The translations under genes were made by a program, and so were the position numbers. A stretch of DNA of 64,000 nt from Oscillospiraceae bacterium (GTDB lineage Bacteria > Bacillota > Clostridia > Oscillospirales > Oscillospiraceae), in assembly GCA_902787755.1 (NCBI GenBank), contig CADAHL010000009.1, forward strand, positions 18,257 through 82,256. Direction: 5' to 3'. The notes under the pieces were generated by a model. That model was not told the DNA's origin, did no database searches, and was given only the letters and a program-made list of their open reading frames with translations. Every line of letters begins with the position of its first letter. Within the stretch, counting starts at the first letter, position 1. This document shows, piece by piece, positions 50,245-57,876 of this stretch.

Positions 50245-50937
50245 ATGATCTTCAATTTTCCGCCCGTTGGCGGCGGATCGCTCCCGCACTTTGATTATAC
50301 GGGCCAGTACACCATCACAAAAAGCAACGGCCGGTGGGAAATCGCATTACTGACCAGCGGCACGCTGACGCCTCGCCGGCCCATGCTCTGCGATATTTTC
50401 GCGGTCGCAGCAGGTCGATCCGGCGGAAACGCGAGCGTTGACGGGCCGAACTACTACGGCGGCGCCGGCGGCTATGGCGGCGCACGGAAAACCTTCCTGG
50501 CGGCGCAGCTATCTGCCGGTCCCATCGTGGTGACGATCGGTGAGAACGGCGGGGCCTCATCCATCGGAACCTACAGCGCCAGCGGGACATCCGACGCCAC
50601 TCCTGGCCGAGGCGGCTGGGTCGGAACCAACGGATACCAAGATGAGAACATCGACGGCGTTGGAGGCGGCGAAGGCGCTCTTGCCTTTGACGGAGAGGAC
50701 TGCCTTAGCTTCCCGGGCCGCAAATTCGCCGCGGCGGGCGGCGGCGCCGGCGGCGTCAAGGGAACCGACTACTCCTATGGCGCGAACGGCGGCACGACCG
50801 GAGGTGGCAAGGGCGGCACAAAAAGCAACGGCGGATCCGGCGTAGCTAACACCGGCAGCGGCGGCGGCGGAGCAAGCAACGGCTACAGCCCAGGCGCCGG
50901 CGGCAGCGGCGTCATCATTCTGAGAGGAGGCGCGTGA
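50245..50937 (+). CDS. Glycine-rich tail adhesin
   Basis: 230 aa. After 60 residues with FDYTGQYTITKSNGRWEIALL the sequence is dominated by Gly-rich runs (GGAGGYGGARKTF, AAAGGGAGGVKGTDYSYGANG, SGGGGASNGYSPGAGGSGVI), the make-up of phage tip adhesins built as polyglycine-II bundles, such as T-even gp38. Likely a host-range determinant. Confidence 0.75.
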   Translation: MIFNFPPVGGGSLPHFDYTGQYTITKSNGRWEIALLTSGTLTPRRPMLCDIFAVAAGRSGGNASVDGPNYYGGAGGYGGARKTFLAAQLSAGPIVVTIGENGGASSIGTYSASGTSDATPGRGGWVGTNGYQDENIDGVGGGEGALAFDGEDCLSFPGRKFAAAGGGAGGVKGTDYSYGANGGTTGGGKGGTKSNGGSGVANTGSGGGGASNGYSPGAGGSGVIILRGGA

Positions 50938-51302
50938 TGGCACAGCACGGAATAAATTTTCTCATGCCGATTCTCCTGGATGGAGCTGTGCTGGAGGATC
51001 TGGAGTACATCGAGCTGATCTTCAAGCAACAGAACAGCGAAAATGCGAAGATTGTCAAGCAGTCGCTCTGGGCGTCGGACGATTCCGGTGACGCCAAAAC
51101 TAAGGACGGGGCCAAGAACGTGATCCTGGTGCCATGGACCAGAGAGGAGACTTACAAGTTTCAGCGCAACGGAAAGTTTTACGGCCAGGCGCGGCTCCAC
51201 TATTCTGGAACCGAGTACCAGCCGGAGACGCCGCCGTTTGAAATGGTTATGAACGAGTCTCTGTTCGGCCCCCAGGAGGAGGTCCCCTATGGTTCGGATT
51301 AA
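50937..51302 (+). CDS. Small tail-region protein, unknown
   Basis: 121 aa from ATG 50937, six bases after GAGGAGG. MAQHGINFLMPILLDGAVLE at the start and FKQQNSENAKIVKQSLWASDD; similar proteins follow Gly-rich or fibre genes in Clostridia phages and end by overlapping a collagen-like gene. Function unknown. Confidence 0.65.
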   Translation: MAQHGINFLMPILLDGAVLEDLEYIELIFKQQNSENAKIVKQSLWASDDSGDAKTKDGAKNVILVPWTREETYKFQRNGKFYGQARLHYSGTEYQPETPPFEMVMNESLFGPQEEVPYGSD

Positions 51303-52128
51303 AGTCGGTGACACCGCGCCGGTTAAGGCGAGCGCGGCCGGATCCGAGGCGATCCGCGTGCGAGGCAAGGCCGGGATCGTCGGCATTCCGGGTCCGAAAG
51401 GCGAACGGGGCGATCCAGGAAAAAGCGCCTATCAGGTGGCTGTGGACAACGGGTTTGAAGGCACGGAGGCCGAATGGCTGGCGTCCCTTGTCGGGCCGAA
51501 AGGCGATCCCGCAAGCCTGACTTCCGTCTATGTGGAGATCGCCGAGGATGGGGATAGCTACTCCGTCACCTCCGAATTTGCACCGAGCGATGTTATCGAC
51601 ATGATCCGCATCCTCGGCGAGTCCGAGTCCGGCATCTGGGCGTACTTTGAGGACGGCACGGGCATCTACCTCCCAGCACAGCGGATCGTTGACGGCGAAG
51701 AGTTGTACTGCATCTTCTCCGGCGGCGGCATCCGGGTCAAGGCCACGGCAAATGTCGGGTGGACAGCCGAGCCGGATGCCTACATCATCCACGCCGTGAC
51801 CACCATTGACGGCATGAGAACCACGGACGGACTCTGGGAACTCTTTGACGAGGCGCTTTCCGAGGGCCGGGAAATCTGGTTCCAGGGCGAGGATTACACC
51901 CTCAAGCACTTTGAGGAGAGGCCGTCCTTCGGAGGCCGTCAGGCGGTGTTTTGGGAGTATCTGTACGATCCCGGCGATCCGGCCCCCATCACAAGCTATG
52001 AGATCCTCGGCGAGGATGAGGGCGGCATGACGGTAATCAACAGAAGAACCGAACCGCTCGGATCAGACAACGAAATCGCGACCGATGAAGAAGTTGAGCA
52101 GATGCTCGACACAATTTTTGATTCATAA
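51289..52128 (+). CDS. Tail protein with short collagen-like segment
   Basis: 279 aa. MVRIKVGDTAPVKASAAGSE at the start, then GIPGPKGERGDPGKSAYQVAVDNGFEGTEAEWLASLVGPKGD, a short Gly-X-Y run with the SAYxxAVxxGFxGTEAEWLxSL motif common in Firmicutes phage fibre proteins. The rest is beta-rich. Probably trimeric. Confidence 0.75.
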   Translation: MVRIKVGDTAPVKASAAGSEAIRVRGKAGIVGIPGPKGERGDPGKSAYQVAVDNGFEGTEAEWLASLVGPKGDPASLTSVYVEIAEDGDSYSVTSEFAPSDVIDMIRILGESESGIWAYFEDGTGIYLPAQRIVDGEELYCIFSGGGIRVKATANVGWTAEPDAYIIHAVTTIDGMRTTDGLWELFDEALSEGREIWFQGEDYTLKHFEERPSFGGRQAVFWEYLYDPGDPAPITSYEILGEDEGGMTVINRRTEPLGSDNEIATDEEVEQMLDTIFDS

Positions 52129-52140
52129 GGAGGCCGAACC

Positions 52141-52767
52141 GTGGCTAAAGTAACGACATTCTCCCAGCTCCAGGCGCTTGCGACCAGAACCAAACAGGAA
52201 CTGGACGCAGCCAAAGCAACGATCCCAAGCAAGACCAGCGATCTGACCAACGACAGCGGCTTTATCACCAAGGCTGTCTCGGATCTGACGAACTACTACA
52301 CCAAGACCAACACCTACACAAAGACGGAGATTGACAACAAGATCTCTGCGATCCCCAAATTCAACATCGCTGTCGTGAGCGCTCTGCCCACCTCAAACAT
52401 CTCCACCACCACGATCTATCTGGTGACCTCCGGCGAGGAGAGCCAGAACCTGTACGATGAGTACATCTACGTCGACTCCAAGTGGGAGAAGCTGGGGACT
52501 CAGACCGTGGATCTGAGCGGCTACGTCCAGAAGGAGGCGGGGAAGGGCCTGTCCTCCAACGACTACACCACCGCCGAGAAGAACAAACTGGCTGGTATCC
52601 AGACCGGGGCCACCAAGGTAGAGGCCAGTTCCACCAACGGACACATCAAGATCAACGGCACTGACACCACCGTTTACACGCTGCCGAGCGATGTGCTTCA
52701 GGGCAGTGTGGCAACGGACGCAGAGGTCACCACCATGCTCAACACCGTCTTCGGGGCGTCGAATTAA
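52141..52767 (+). CDS. Tail fibre protein
   Basis: 208 aa starting with GTG. Helical N-terminus (FSQLQALATRTKQELDAA), then SKTSDLTNDSGFITKAVSDLTNYYTK and YVQKEAGKGLSSNDYTTAEKNKLAGIQTGA, standard shaft motifs of tailed-phage fibres. Ends in TDAEVTTMLNTVFGAS, as the previous gene ends in DEEVEQMLDTIFDS, so these endings look duplicated. Confidence 0.82.
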   Translation: MAKVTTFSQLQALATRTKQELDAAKATIPSKTSDLTNDSGFITKAVSDLTNYYTKTNTYTKTEIDNKISAIPKFNIAVVSALPTSNISTTTIYLVTSGEESQNLYDEYIYVDSKWEKLGTQTVDLSGYVQKEAGKGLSSNDYTTAEKNKLAGIQTGATKVEASSTNGHIKINGTDTTVYTLPSDVLQGSVATDAEVTTMLNTVFGASN

Positions 52768-52779
52768 GGAGGCGATGAT

Positions 52780-54159
52780 ATGGCGTCAGCCAATAAAGCG
52801 ACCATCCTTGACCAACTGCAAGAGACAGCAACTCGCATCAAACAGTACATCCTCCAGCAGATCGCCGATCTCAGCGATGCGGTCATGGCGGCAATCCCGG
52901 AAACCTATGCCGGGTCTGCCGAAGCCGGTGGCGTTGCTGACAAGGCGGCGGCAATCCCTTACGGTCATGTGGACAGCACATCCACCGCTACGGCCTACAC
53001 CGCCACCATTGATGGCATCACAGAGCTGGTTGACGGCACAACCGTACTGCTCAAAAACGGTGTGGTCACCTCCAAGGCGGGATTCACCATCAATATCAAC
53101 GGCCTTGGAGCCAAGCCAGTCTATAACAATATGGCGGCAGCGAGTGCGGAGACAACGATCTTTAATGTCGCATACACTCTGCTCCTTGTCTATGACTCCA
53201 CCAGGGTCAGCGGTGGCTGCTGGATCAATTATCGCGGATACTACACGGACTCTAATACAGTTCCGACTGGCTACTGCACGACAGCGGCTGGGACTGCTGC
53301 AAAGGTCGCGACTTGCAATTACGGCTATAGGGACGATGATGCCTATTTCCCGTGCCTTTTCCGTTATGGAAACACGGCGGCAAATGCGACTCTTGCCATC
53401 GCATCTTATGCCACAACTGCCGCGCCGATCTATGTGAACGGAGCAAGGACAAGCAGCAATAACACCTTCGGACGTGGTTTGATCCTGTTCCTCTATCACG
53501 ATGGTTCATACTACACCTACAATGACGGCAGATTCCCCATTGTGGTTGATGGCGCTGTGACGAGCGTCCAGGAGTATGTTGCGGCGAAGTACACCAAGCC
53601 CTCCGGCGGCATCCCGGCCAGCGATTTGGCTGCGGGTGTGATCCCCACAGTTCCATCGGCGGCGACAAGCGCTCCTCTGATGGACGGCACAGCGGCTGTC
53701 GGCAGCAGCACCAAGTGGGCCAAAGAGGACCATGTGCATCCGAGTGATACATCCAAGGTGAATTCGAGCTTTACCAGGGCAGGCGGCGTTTCCACCATTG
53801 AAAATACAGAGAACACCCTTAGCATGGGGTGGTATCTGGAGTCGCAGCAACAAGATAAGACACAAGATATATATATCGAAGTAAATAGAGGACTAAGTCA
53901 GTCCAACGTAGTGATACACGCCGAAAGAGGCGAAGATAGCAACGAACTTACTGTTTCTCCAACAGGAACTACCATCCACAAAGTAGTTACACCCACCGCT
54001 GATGGCGATGCTGCTAATAAAAAATATGTGGATGATGCCGTTGCAGCTGCCGGTTCTCTTCCGTCAGTAACTTCGTCCGACAACGGCAAGGTGCTGATGG
54101 TGGTCAACGGCGCATGGGCAGCGGGATCCATTCCCAGCGCAACGGGGGTGAGCTTCTGA
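52780..54159 (+). CDS. Tail fibre protein, long
   Basis: 459 aa. Helical start (KATILDQLQETATRIKQYILQQI), a middle beta domain with many Thr/Ala/Asn (DKAAAIPYGHVDSTSTATAY, NGLGAKPVYNNMAAASAETTIFNVAYTLLLVYD), then PSAATSAPLMDGTAAVGSSTKWAKEDHVHPSDTS. The C-terminal part is more AT-rich than the head genes, suggesting module exchange. Confidence 0.8.
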   Translation: MASANKATILDQLQETATRIKQYILQQIADLSDAVMAAIPETYAGSAEAGGVADKAAAIPYGHVDSTSTATAYTATIDGITELVDGTTVLLKNGVVTSKAGFTININGLGAKPVYNNMAAASAETTIFNVAYTLLLVYDSTRVSGGCWINYRGYYTDSNTVPTGYCTTAAGTAAKVATCNYGYRDDDAYFPCLFRYGNTAANATLAIASYATTAAPIYVNGARTSSNNTFGRGLILFLYHDGSYYTYNDGRFPIVVDGAVTSVQEYVAAKYTKPSGGIPASDLAAGVIPTVPSAATSAPLMDGTAAVGSSTKWAKEDHVHPSDTSKVNSSFTRAGGVSTIENTENTLSMGWYLESQQQDKTQDIYIEVNRGLSQSNVVIHAERGEDSNELTVSPTGTTIHKVVTPTADGDAANKKYVDDAVAAAGSLPSVTSSDNGKVLMVVNGAWAAGSIPSATGVSF

Positions 54160-54160
54160 C

Positions 54161-54994
54161 ATGGCATCATTACAATATACCTTTCATAAGAATGACGGTT
54201 CTGGTATTTCATTGGATTTTCCGATGGAGCCTGGATCAACTTTTCCAAATGCAGATATATTTGCCGGGACTGGAGAAAACCCAGGCAATCTTAAAGAATG
54301 GAATAGGCGTGATGATGGTACTGGTGCGTCATATGCTCCCGGAGATGCTATTCCATCAACAGGCAATTACTATGCCATCTGGGAAGTGCCGGAGCCAGTC
54401 CCGTACATCGTTACGGATCAGGATCTGACCGCAATTGCCGACGCTATCCGGTACAAGGGCGGCACGGCGGCACAGTTGGCCTTCCCGGCGGGGTTCGTGT
54501 CGGCCATCGGAGATATTCAGGCTGGTGGTGGAGGCGCAACGGAGCATGTTCTCCAAGCTGCATATCTTCCCGTTGGGGATCATGGATGGGACTTTGCCAG
54601 CGCAGGACTTACTGCATCCGATTTTGATCGAAATTCCACCACAAAAATGTGGTTAGAAGCAACGGATACCATTCAGGCAGATGTTTACTTAGATGAGTAC
54701 GATGATGACGATTTTCGCATCACGCTCCCTTCCGGGACTATTTTTGAATGCGTTTCTTGCCAAGACGGTCAAAGCTGGAAGACTGCCCTGTTTGCTTTTG
54801 CGGCAGGCAGTAATGCACCGTATGGTTTTGTTGAGGTGGACTACGACAAAACGGATGACGCTGCTCGGATATACGCAGGGGGCACAAATCCATCTTCTGG
54901 TAGTGCGGTTCAAATGCCCGGATTTAATAAGCAAAATGGTGGGATTAACCTTATTGGGGAACTAAAGCTCGAACTCCACATCCTCAAATATTAA
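54161..54994 (+). CDS. Tail-tip protein, unassigned
   Basis: 277 aa and the most AT-rich gene of the late region. A segment VTDQDLTAIADAIRYKGGTAAQLAFPAGFVSAIGDI is the LxxIAxAIRxKxGTxxxLxFPxGFxxAI repeat seen in many Firmicutes phage tail and host-range proteins. The rest is unlike its neighbours. Probably a receptor-binding accessory acquired by exchange. Confidence 0.7.
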   Translation: MASLQYTFHKNDGSGISLDFPMEPGSTFPNADIFAGTGENPGNLKEWNRRDDGTGASYAPGDAIPSTGNYYAIWEVPEPVPYIVTDQDLTAIADAIRYKGGTAAQLAFPAGFVSAIGDIQAGGGGATEHVLQAAYLPVGDHGWDFASAGLTASDFDRNSTTKMWLEATDTIQADVYLDEYDDDDFRITLPSGTIFECVSCQDGQSWKTALFAFAAGSNAPYGFVEVDYDKTDDAARIYAGGTNPSSGSAVQMPGFNKQNGGINLIGELKLELHILKY

Positions 54995-55017
54995 GCGGAG
55001 ATACAGGAGGCATAACC

Positions 55018-55767
55018 ATGTGGAAAGTCAATGGCCACGATCTGCAAATGCTTGACATTCTTTCCCGCTTTGTCTCCAATGGCATGACCCCCACGGCGGC
55101 AGAGGCCATGTGGGGCAACATCGCCGAGGAGAGCGGCGGCGAGTCCAACCGGGTACAGGGGGATTTCTCCCCCGCCCGGAGTGCGAGCAAGACATACACC
55201 AAGGACGTGGACGAGGGCCGTATCAGCCCCTACAGCTTTGCCCACGACAGCAGGGGCTACGGCCTTGTCCAGTGGACTTTCTGGAGCCGGAAGCAGGGGC
55301 TTCTCAACTACGCCAGGAGCAGGGGTGTCTCCATCGGCGACGCCGGGATGCAGGCAGACTACATCGTGGTGGAGCTCAAGCGGGACTACCCGGCATTGTG
55401 GCAGTATCTGACGCAGACCACGGACCTCTACGAGGCCACCAGGAAGATCTGCCTGCAATACGAGCGCCCTGCCGTCAACAACGTGGATGTGCGCTACAAG
55501 GCCGCGCAGGAGGCCAAGGCGGTCTGGGATGCCGCGGAGAAGACCGAGCGCTATTGGCCTCCCCGCACGGTGGATAAGGGCATGGACGGCCCGGACGTGG
55601 CGGCTCTGCAAGCGCTTCTCACCGCCCACGGCTACACCGTCCGCACCATCAGCGGGGTCTTTGACGAGGCCACGGAGGCGGCGGTCAAACGGTATCAGCA
55701 AGGCAACGGGCTTGACGCGGACGGCGTGGCCGGGCCCAAGACCTGGGCGAGCATTTTGGAAATCTGA
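55018..55767 (+). CDS. Endolysin: tail-lysozyme domain plus peptidoglycan-binding domain
   Basis: 249 aa. Residues 15-150 form a phage tail lysozyme-type domain (AEAMWGNIAEESGGESNRVQGD, GYGLVQWTFWSRKQGLLNYA); Glu in IAEESGG is the probable catalytic acid. Residues about 185-249 are a PG_binding_1 domain (GMDGPDVAALQALLTAHGYTVRTISGVFDEATEAAVKRYQQGNGLDADGVAGPKTW). Beside the holin, so it is the lysis enzyme and not a tail component. Confidence 0.88.
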   Translation: MWKVNGHDLQMLDILSRFVSNGMTPTAAEAMWGNIAEESGGESNRVQGDFSPARSASKTYTKDVDEGRISPYSFAHDSRGYGLVQWTFWSRKQGLLNYARSRGVSIGDAGMQADYIVVELKRDYPALWQYLTQTTDLYEATRKICLQYERPAVNNVDVRYKAAQEAKAVWDAAEKTERYWPPRTVDKGMDGPDVAALQALLTAHGYTVRTISGVFDEATEAAVKRYQQGNGLDADGVAGPKTWASILEI

Positions 55768-55781
55768 AGGAGGAGAAGAAA

Positions 55782-56300
55782 ATGAATACACCCGATAAGG
55801 CATTGGAGATCAAGGCCATCATCACGGCCGTATTGGCGTTTTGCACGGCGCTATGGGGCTGGCTCGGCTGGGCTGTGATCACACTGATCTGCTGCATGGC
55901 CCTGGATTGGATCACCGGAACCTGGGCCGCACGCGCGAGAGGGGAGTGGTCCAGCGCTGTGGCCAGAGCGGGCTGCTGGCATAAGCTCGGTGAGGTCGTG
56001 GCTATGCTGGTGGCTGCGCTGTGCGACATTGCTATCAAGGTAGTACTCAACAGTACAGCGGCGCCGATTCTGAGCGGCTGGGAATACGGGAATTACATCA
56101 GCCTCGTAGTGGCCATCTGGTACATATTCACGGAGCTCGGATCTATTATGGAAAATGCGATCAAGCTCGGCGCTCCGATCCCGGAATGGCTGCCCCGCGG
56201 CATCGCCTGGCTCAAAGGAAAAGCAGACGCGGCTACGCCGGTGCCGATTGCAGAAAAGCCTCCCGACGAGTACCAGGGAAAGCACGAGAAGAAAGAATAA
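55782..56300 (+). CDS. Phage holin
   Basis: 172 aa with three or four membrane segments: ITAVLAFCTALWGWLGWAVITLICCMALDWITG, VVAMLVAALCDIAIKVVL and YISLVVAIWYIFTELGSIMEN. The DWITG motif and the IxTELxSIxEN motif are typical of the Firmicutes toxin-secretion/phage lysis holin family. Charged C-terminal tail (EYQGKHEKKE). Last phage gene before attR. Confidence 0.9.
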   Translation: MNTPDKALEIKAIITAVLAFCTALWGWLGWAVITLICCMALDWITGTWAARARGEWSSAVARAGCWHKLGEVVAMLVAALCDIAIKVVLNSTAAPILSGWEYGNYISLVVAIWYIFTELGSIMENAIKLGAPIPEWLPRGIAWLKGKADAATPVPIAEKPPDEYQGKHEKKE

Positions 56301-56312
56301 TAGATACAAAGA

Positions 56313-56345
56313 CACCGCCCAGGAAGGATTTCGGTCTCTCCTGGG
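56313..56345 (+). terminator. Terminator at the end of the late operon
   Basis: CCGCCCAGGA pairs with TCCTGGGCGG and is followed by ATTTTG. It stops late phage transcription just before attR and the opposing cotJ genes. Confidence 0.8.
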
Positions 56346-56355
56346 CGGATTTTGT

Positions 56356-56395
56356 CATTATTATCGGTTTCAACAACTTGGGCCACCGATCTGAC
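56356..56395. other. attR
   Basis: The phage half CATTATTATCGGTTTCAACA (56356-56375) mirrors the phage half of attL at 19 of 22 aligned positions. The core CCACC is at 56383-56387. The host half is GATCTGAC (cotJC). Reconstructed attB is GTCAGATCGG-TGGTCCTGAC, itself an inverted repeat (GTCAG/CTGAC). Confidence 0.88.
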
Positions 56396-56474
56396 TGACA
56401 ATAAACTTCGCCAGAGCCGGGTTGGGCCGTTTGATCTTCACCGGGTACTGCAGCTTCTTTTCATAGATGAACAT
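56370..56474 (-). pseudogene. cotJC: cotJC, 5' part (cut by the prophage)
   Basis: Starts MFIYEKKLQYPVKIKRPNPA and runs to IVSQIGG, then reads five further codons into phage DNA to a stop at 56370 (34 aa). The N-terminal match to CotJC is clear (YEKKLQYPVK, NPxLAK). The remainder of the gene is at 20643-21152. It lies three bases after the cotJA-cotJB frame in normal operon order. Confidence 0.9.
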
Positions 56475-56477
56475 CTC

Positions 56478-56915
56478 TCAGCCCTCCTTTTTGCCCCGAT
56501 ATTCCCAGGGCCAGGGACCGTCGATCCAGCCGTAGCCGCCCATGCCCAGCAGATCCCGCTGCTGCAGGGCGCCGCACTGAGCGACGTAGCGCTCCCGCGC
56601 CTCTTTTCCCAGGGCCAGCATGGTCTGGTACAGGGTGAAGGCCTCCATGTCGTACTGGTGGGTGTCCAGGTACAGCTCCAGCTCCTTGGTGACAAAATCG
56701 ATGGCCATCAGCTCCTTGATGGGAGACATGGGCATGGGGTCGTTGACTACGTTCATAAAGGGCAGATCCAGACCCGGAAACAGGGTGCCTCTGGACAGGG
56801 ACAGCTCCGTGTCATAGGTGGGGGCGGCTTCCCGCTGCATGGGGATATAGGCCGCTGCCAGAGGGGCCTGTTCCGGCAGACTTCCGGTCCGCCAAGCCTG
56901 AGGTTTCTGATCCAA
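56478..56915 (-). CDS. cotJAB: Fused CotJA-CotJB spore coat protein
   Basis: One frame holds what are usually two adjacent genes: CotJA-like residues 1-58 (QAPLAAAYIPMQREAAPTYD, LSRGTLFPGLDLPFMN) and CotJB-like residues from about 61 (PIKELMAIDFVTKELELYLDTHQYDMEAFTLYQTML, GYGWIDGPWPWEYRG). The start is probably the TTG at 56915, behind AAGGAGGAATCACT; the frame stays open to 56963. CotJA/B are needed to assemble CotJC into the coat. CATAGAAT (minus strand, 56974-56967) resembles a sigma-E -10 box, fitting mother-cell expression, but the -35 is weak. Confidence 0.82.
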   Translation of the reverse strand: MDQKPQAWRTGSLPEQAPLAAAYIPMQREAAPTYDTELSLSRGTLFPGLDLPFMNVVNDPMPMSPIKELMAIDFVTKELELYLDTHQYDMEAFTLYQTMLALGKEARERYVAQCGALQQRDLLGMGGYGWIDGPWPWEYRGKKEG

Positions 56916-56998
56916 AGTGATTCCTCCTTGGACGATCGCAGGATCCTTTCGGCGATCGACCACACCATTCTATGAGGCGACCGCTCCGGAGGTGAGTC

Positions 56999-57026
56999 TT
57001 GACAAATTTCACCGGAATGGTAGGAT
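56999..57026 (+). promoter_or_regulatory. Promoter for tcdA
   Basis: TTGACA (perfect -35), 16-base spacer, TAGGAT, then a start 31 bases downstream with AGGGAGGG. It overlaps the region upstream of the divergent cotJ operon. Confidence 0.6.
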
Positions 57027-57056
57027 ACTCCCAGAGAACAAAAGGGAGGGATCGGG

Positions 57057-57785
57057 ATGGAGTCTGCGTTTTCCAGAACCGAGATGCTGCTGGGAGCCGA
57101 GGCTATGGAGCGCCTGAGACAGTCGCGGGTGGCGATCTTCGGCCTGGGCGGAGTAGGCGGTTATGTGCTGGAGGCCCTGGCCCGATCCGGCGTGGGACAG
57201 CTGGTGCTCATCGACAATGACGAGGTCTCTCTCTCCAACCTGAACCGCCAGATCCTGGCCACCCGGGAGAGCATCGGCAGACTCAAGACCGACGTGGCGG
57301 CGGAACGGGTCCGAAGCATCAACCCGGACTGCCGGGTCGAGACCCATGCGCTTTTTTATTTGCCGGAAACCAGGAACGAGGTGAGCTTCACCGGCCTGGA
57401 TTACGTCGTAGACGCCATCGATACCGTCAGCGGCAAGCTGACCATCATCACCGAGGCCCGGGCCGCGGGGGTTCCCATGATCTGCTCCCTGGGAACGGGA
57501 AACAAGCTGGACCCCTCCCGGCTCCGGATCTCCGATCTGTATGAGACGCAGATGGATCCCCTGGCCCGGATCATGCGCAAAGAATGCCGCAAGCGGGGGA
57601 TCGATCGGCTCCAGGTCCTCTGGTCGGATGAAACGCCCATCGTCCCGGATCATCACCTGGCCATTCAGGCCATAGCTGAGGGCGGCTCCACCCGCCGATC
57701 CATCCCCGGCTCCAGCGCCTTCGTGCCCGCCGCCGGGGGACTGCTGATCGCCTCCCGGGTCATCCGGGATCTGACCGGCCGGTAA
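57057..57785 (+). CDS. tcdA: tRNA threonylcarbamoyladenosine dehydratase (TcdA/ThiF family)
   Basis: 242-aa E1-like enzyme that cyclises the t6A modification at position 37 of tRNAs. Nucleotide-binding VAIFGLGGVGGYVLEALARSGVG, then LIDNDEVSLSNLNRQILAT (Arg/Gln of the adenylation site) and the TcdA-type region LDYVVDAIDTVSGKLTIITEA. ThiF or MoeB roles are less likely because no ThiS/MoaD gene is close. Normal length. Confidence 0.88.
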   Translation: MESAFSRTEMLLGAEAMERLRQSRVAIFGLGGVGGYVLEALARSGVGQLVLIDNDEVSLSNLNRQILATRESIGRLKTDVAAERVRSINPDCRVETHALFYLPETRNEVSFTGLDYVVDAIDTVSGKLTIITEARAAGVPMICSLGTGNKLDPSRLRISDLYETQMDPLARIMRKECRKRGIDRLQVLWSDETPIVPDHHLAIQAIAEGGSTRRSIPGSSAFVPAAGGLLIASRVIRDLTGR

Positions 57786-57876
57786 GCCTGCGGACTTCGG
57801 GCTTGCTTTCGGAGAGAAAATGCGGTACTCTGGAAACAGATCGCAGACTAAATATTCAGAAGCAGAGGTCAGGAAC

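Larger units (their letters stand above)
21148..56387. mobile_element. Complete tailed (siphovirus-type) prophage inserted in cotJC
   Basis: About 35,235 bp between the two CCACC cores. It contains integrase, immunity region, DNA modification and replication genes, late regulator, HNH and terminase, portal, HK97-type protease and capsid, connectors, tail, fibres, endolysin and holin in conventional order, with no broken phage gene seen. Lysogeny genes are on the minus strand and everything else is on the plus strand. The presence of all structural genes and matching attachment sites suggests that it can still excise; lytic ability is inference. Confidence 0.93.

Noticed and set aside
21148-56387. 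Defective or satellite prophage
   Set aside because: Terminase, portal, protease, capsid, full tail set, lysis genes and both attachment sites are present and unbroken.
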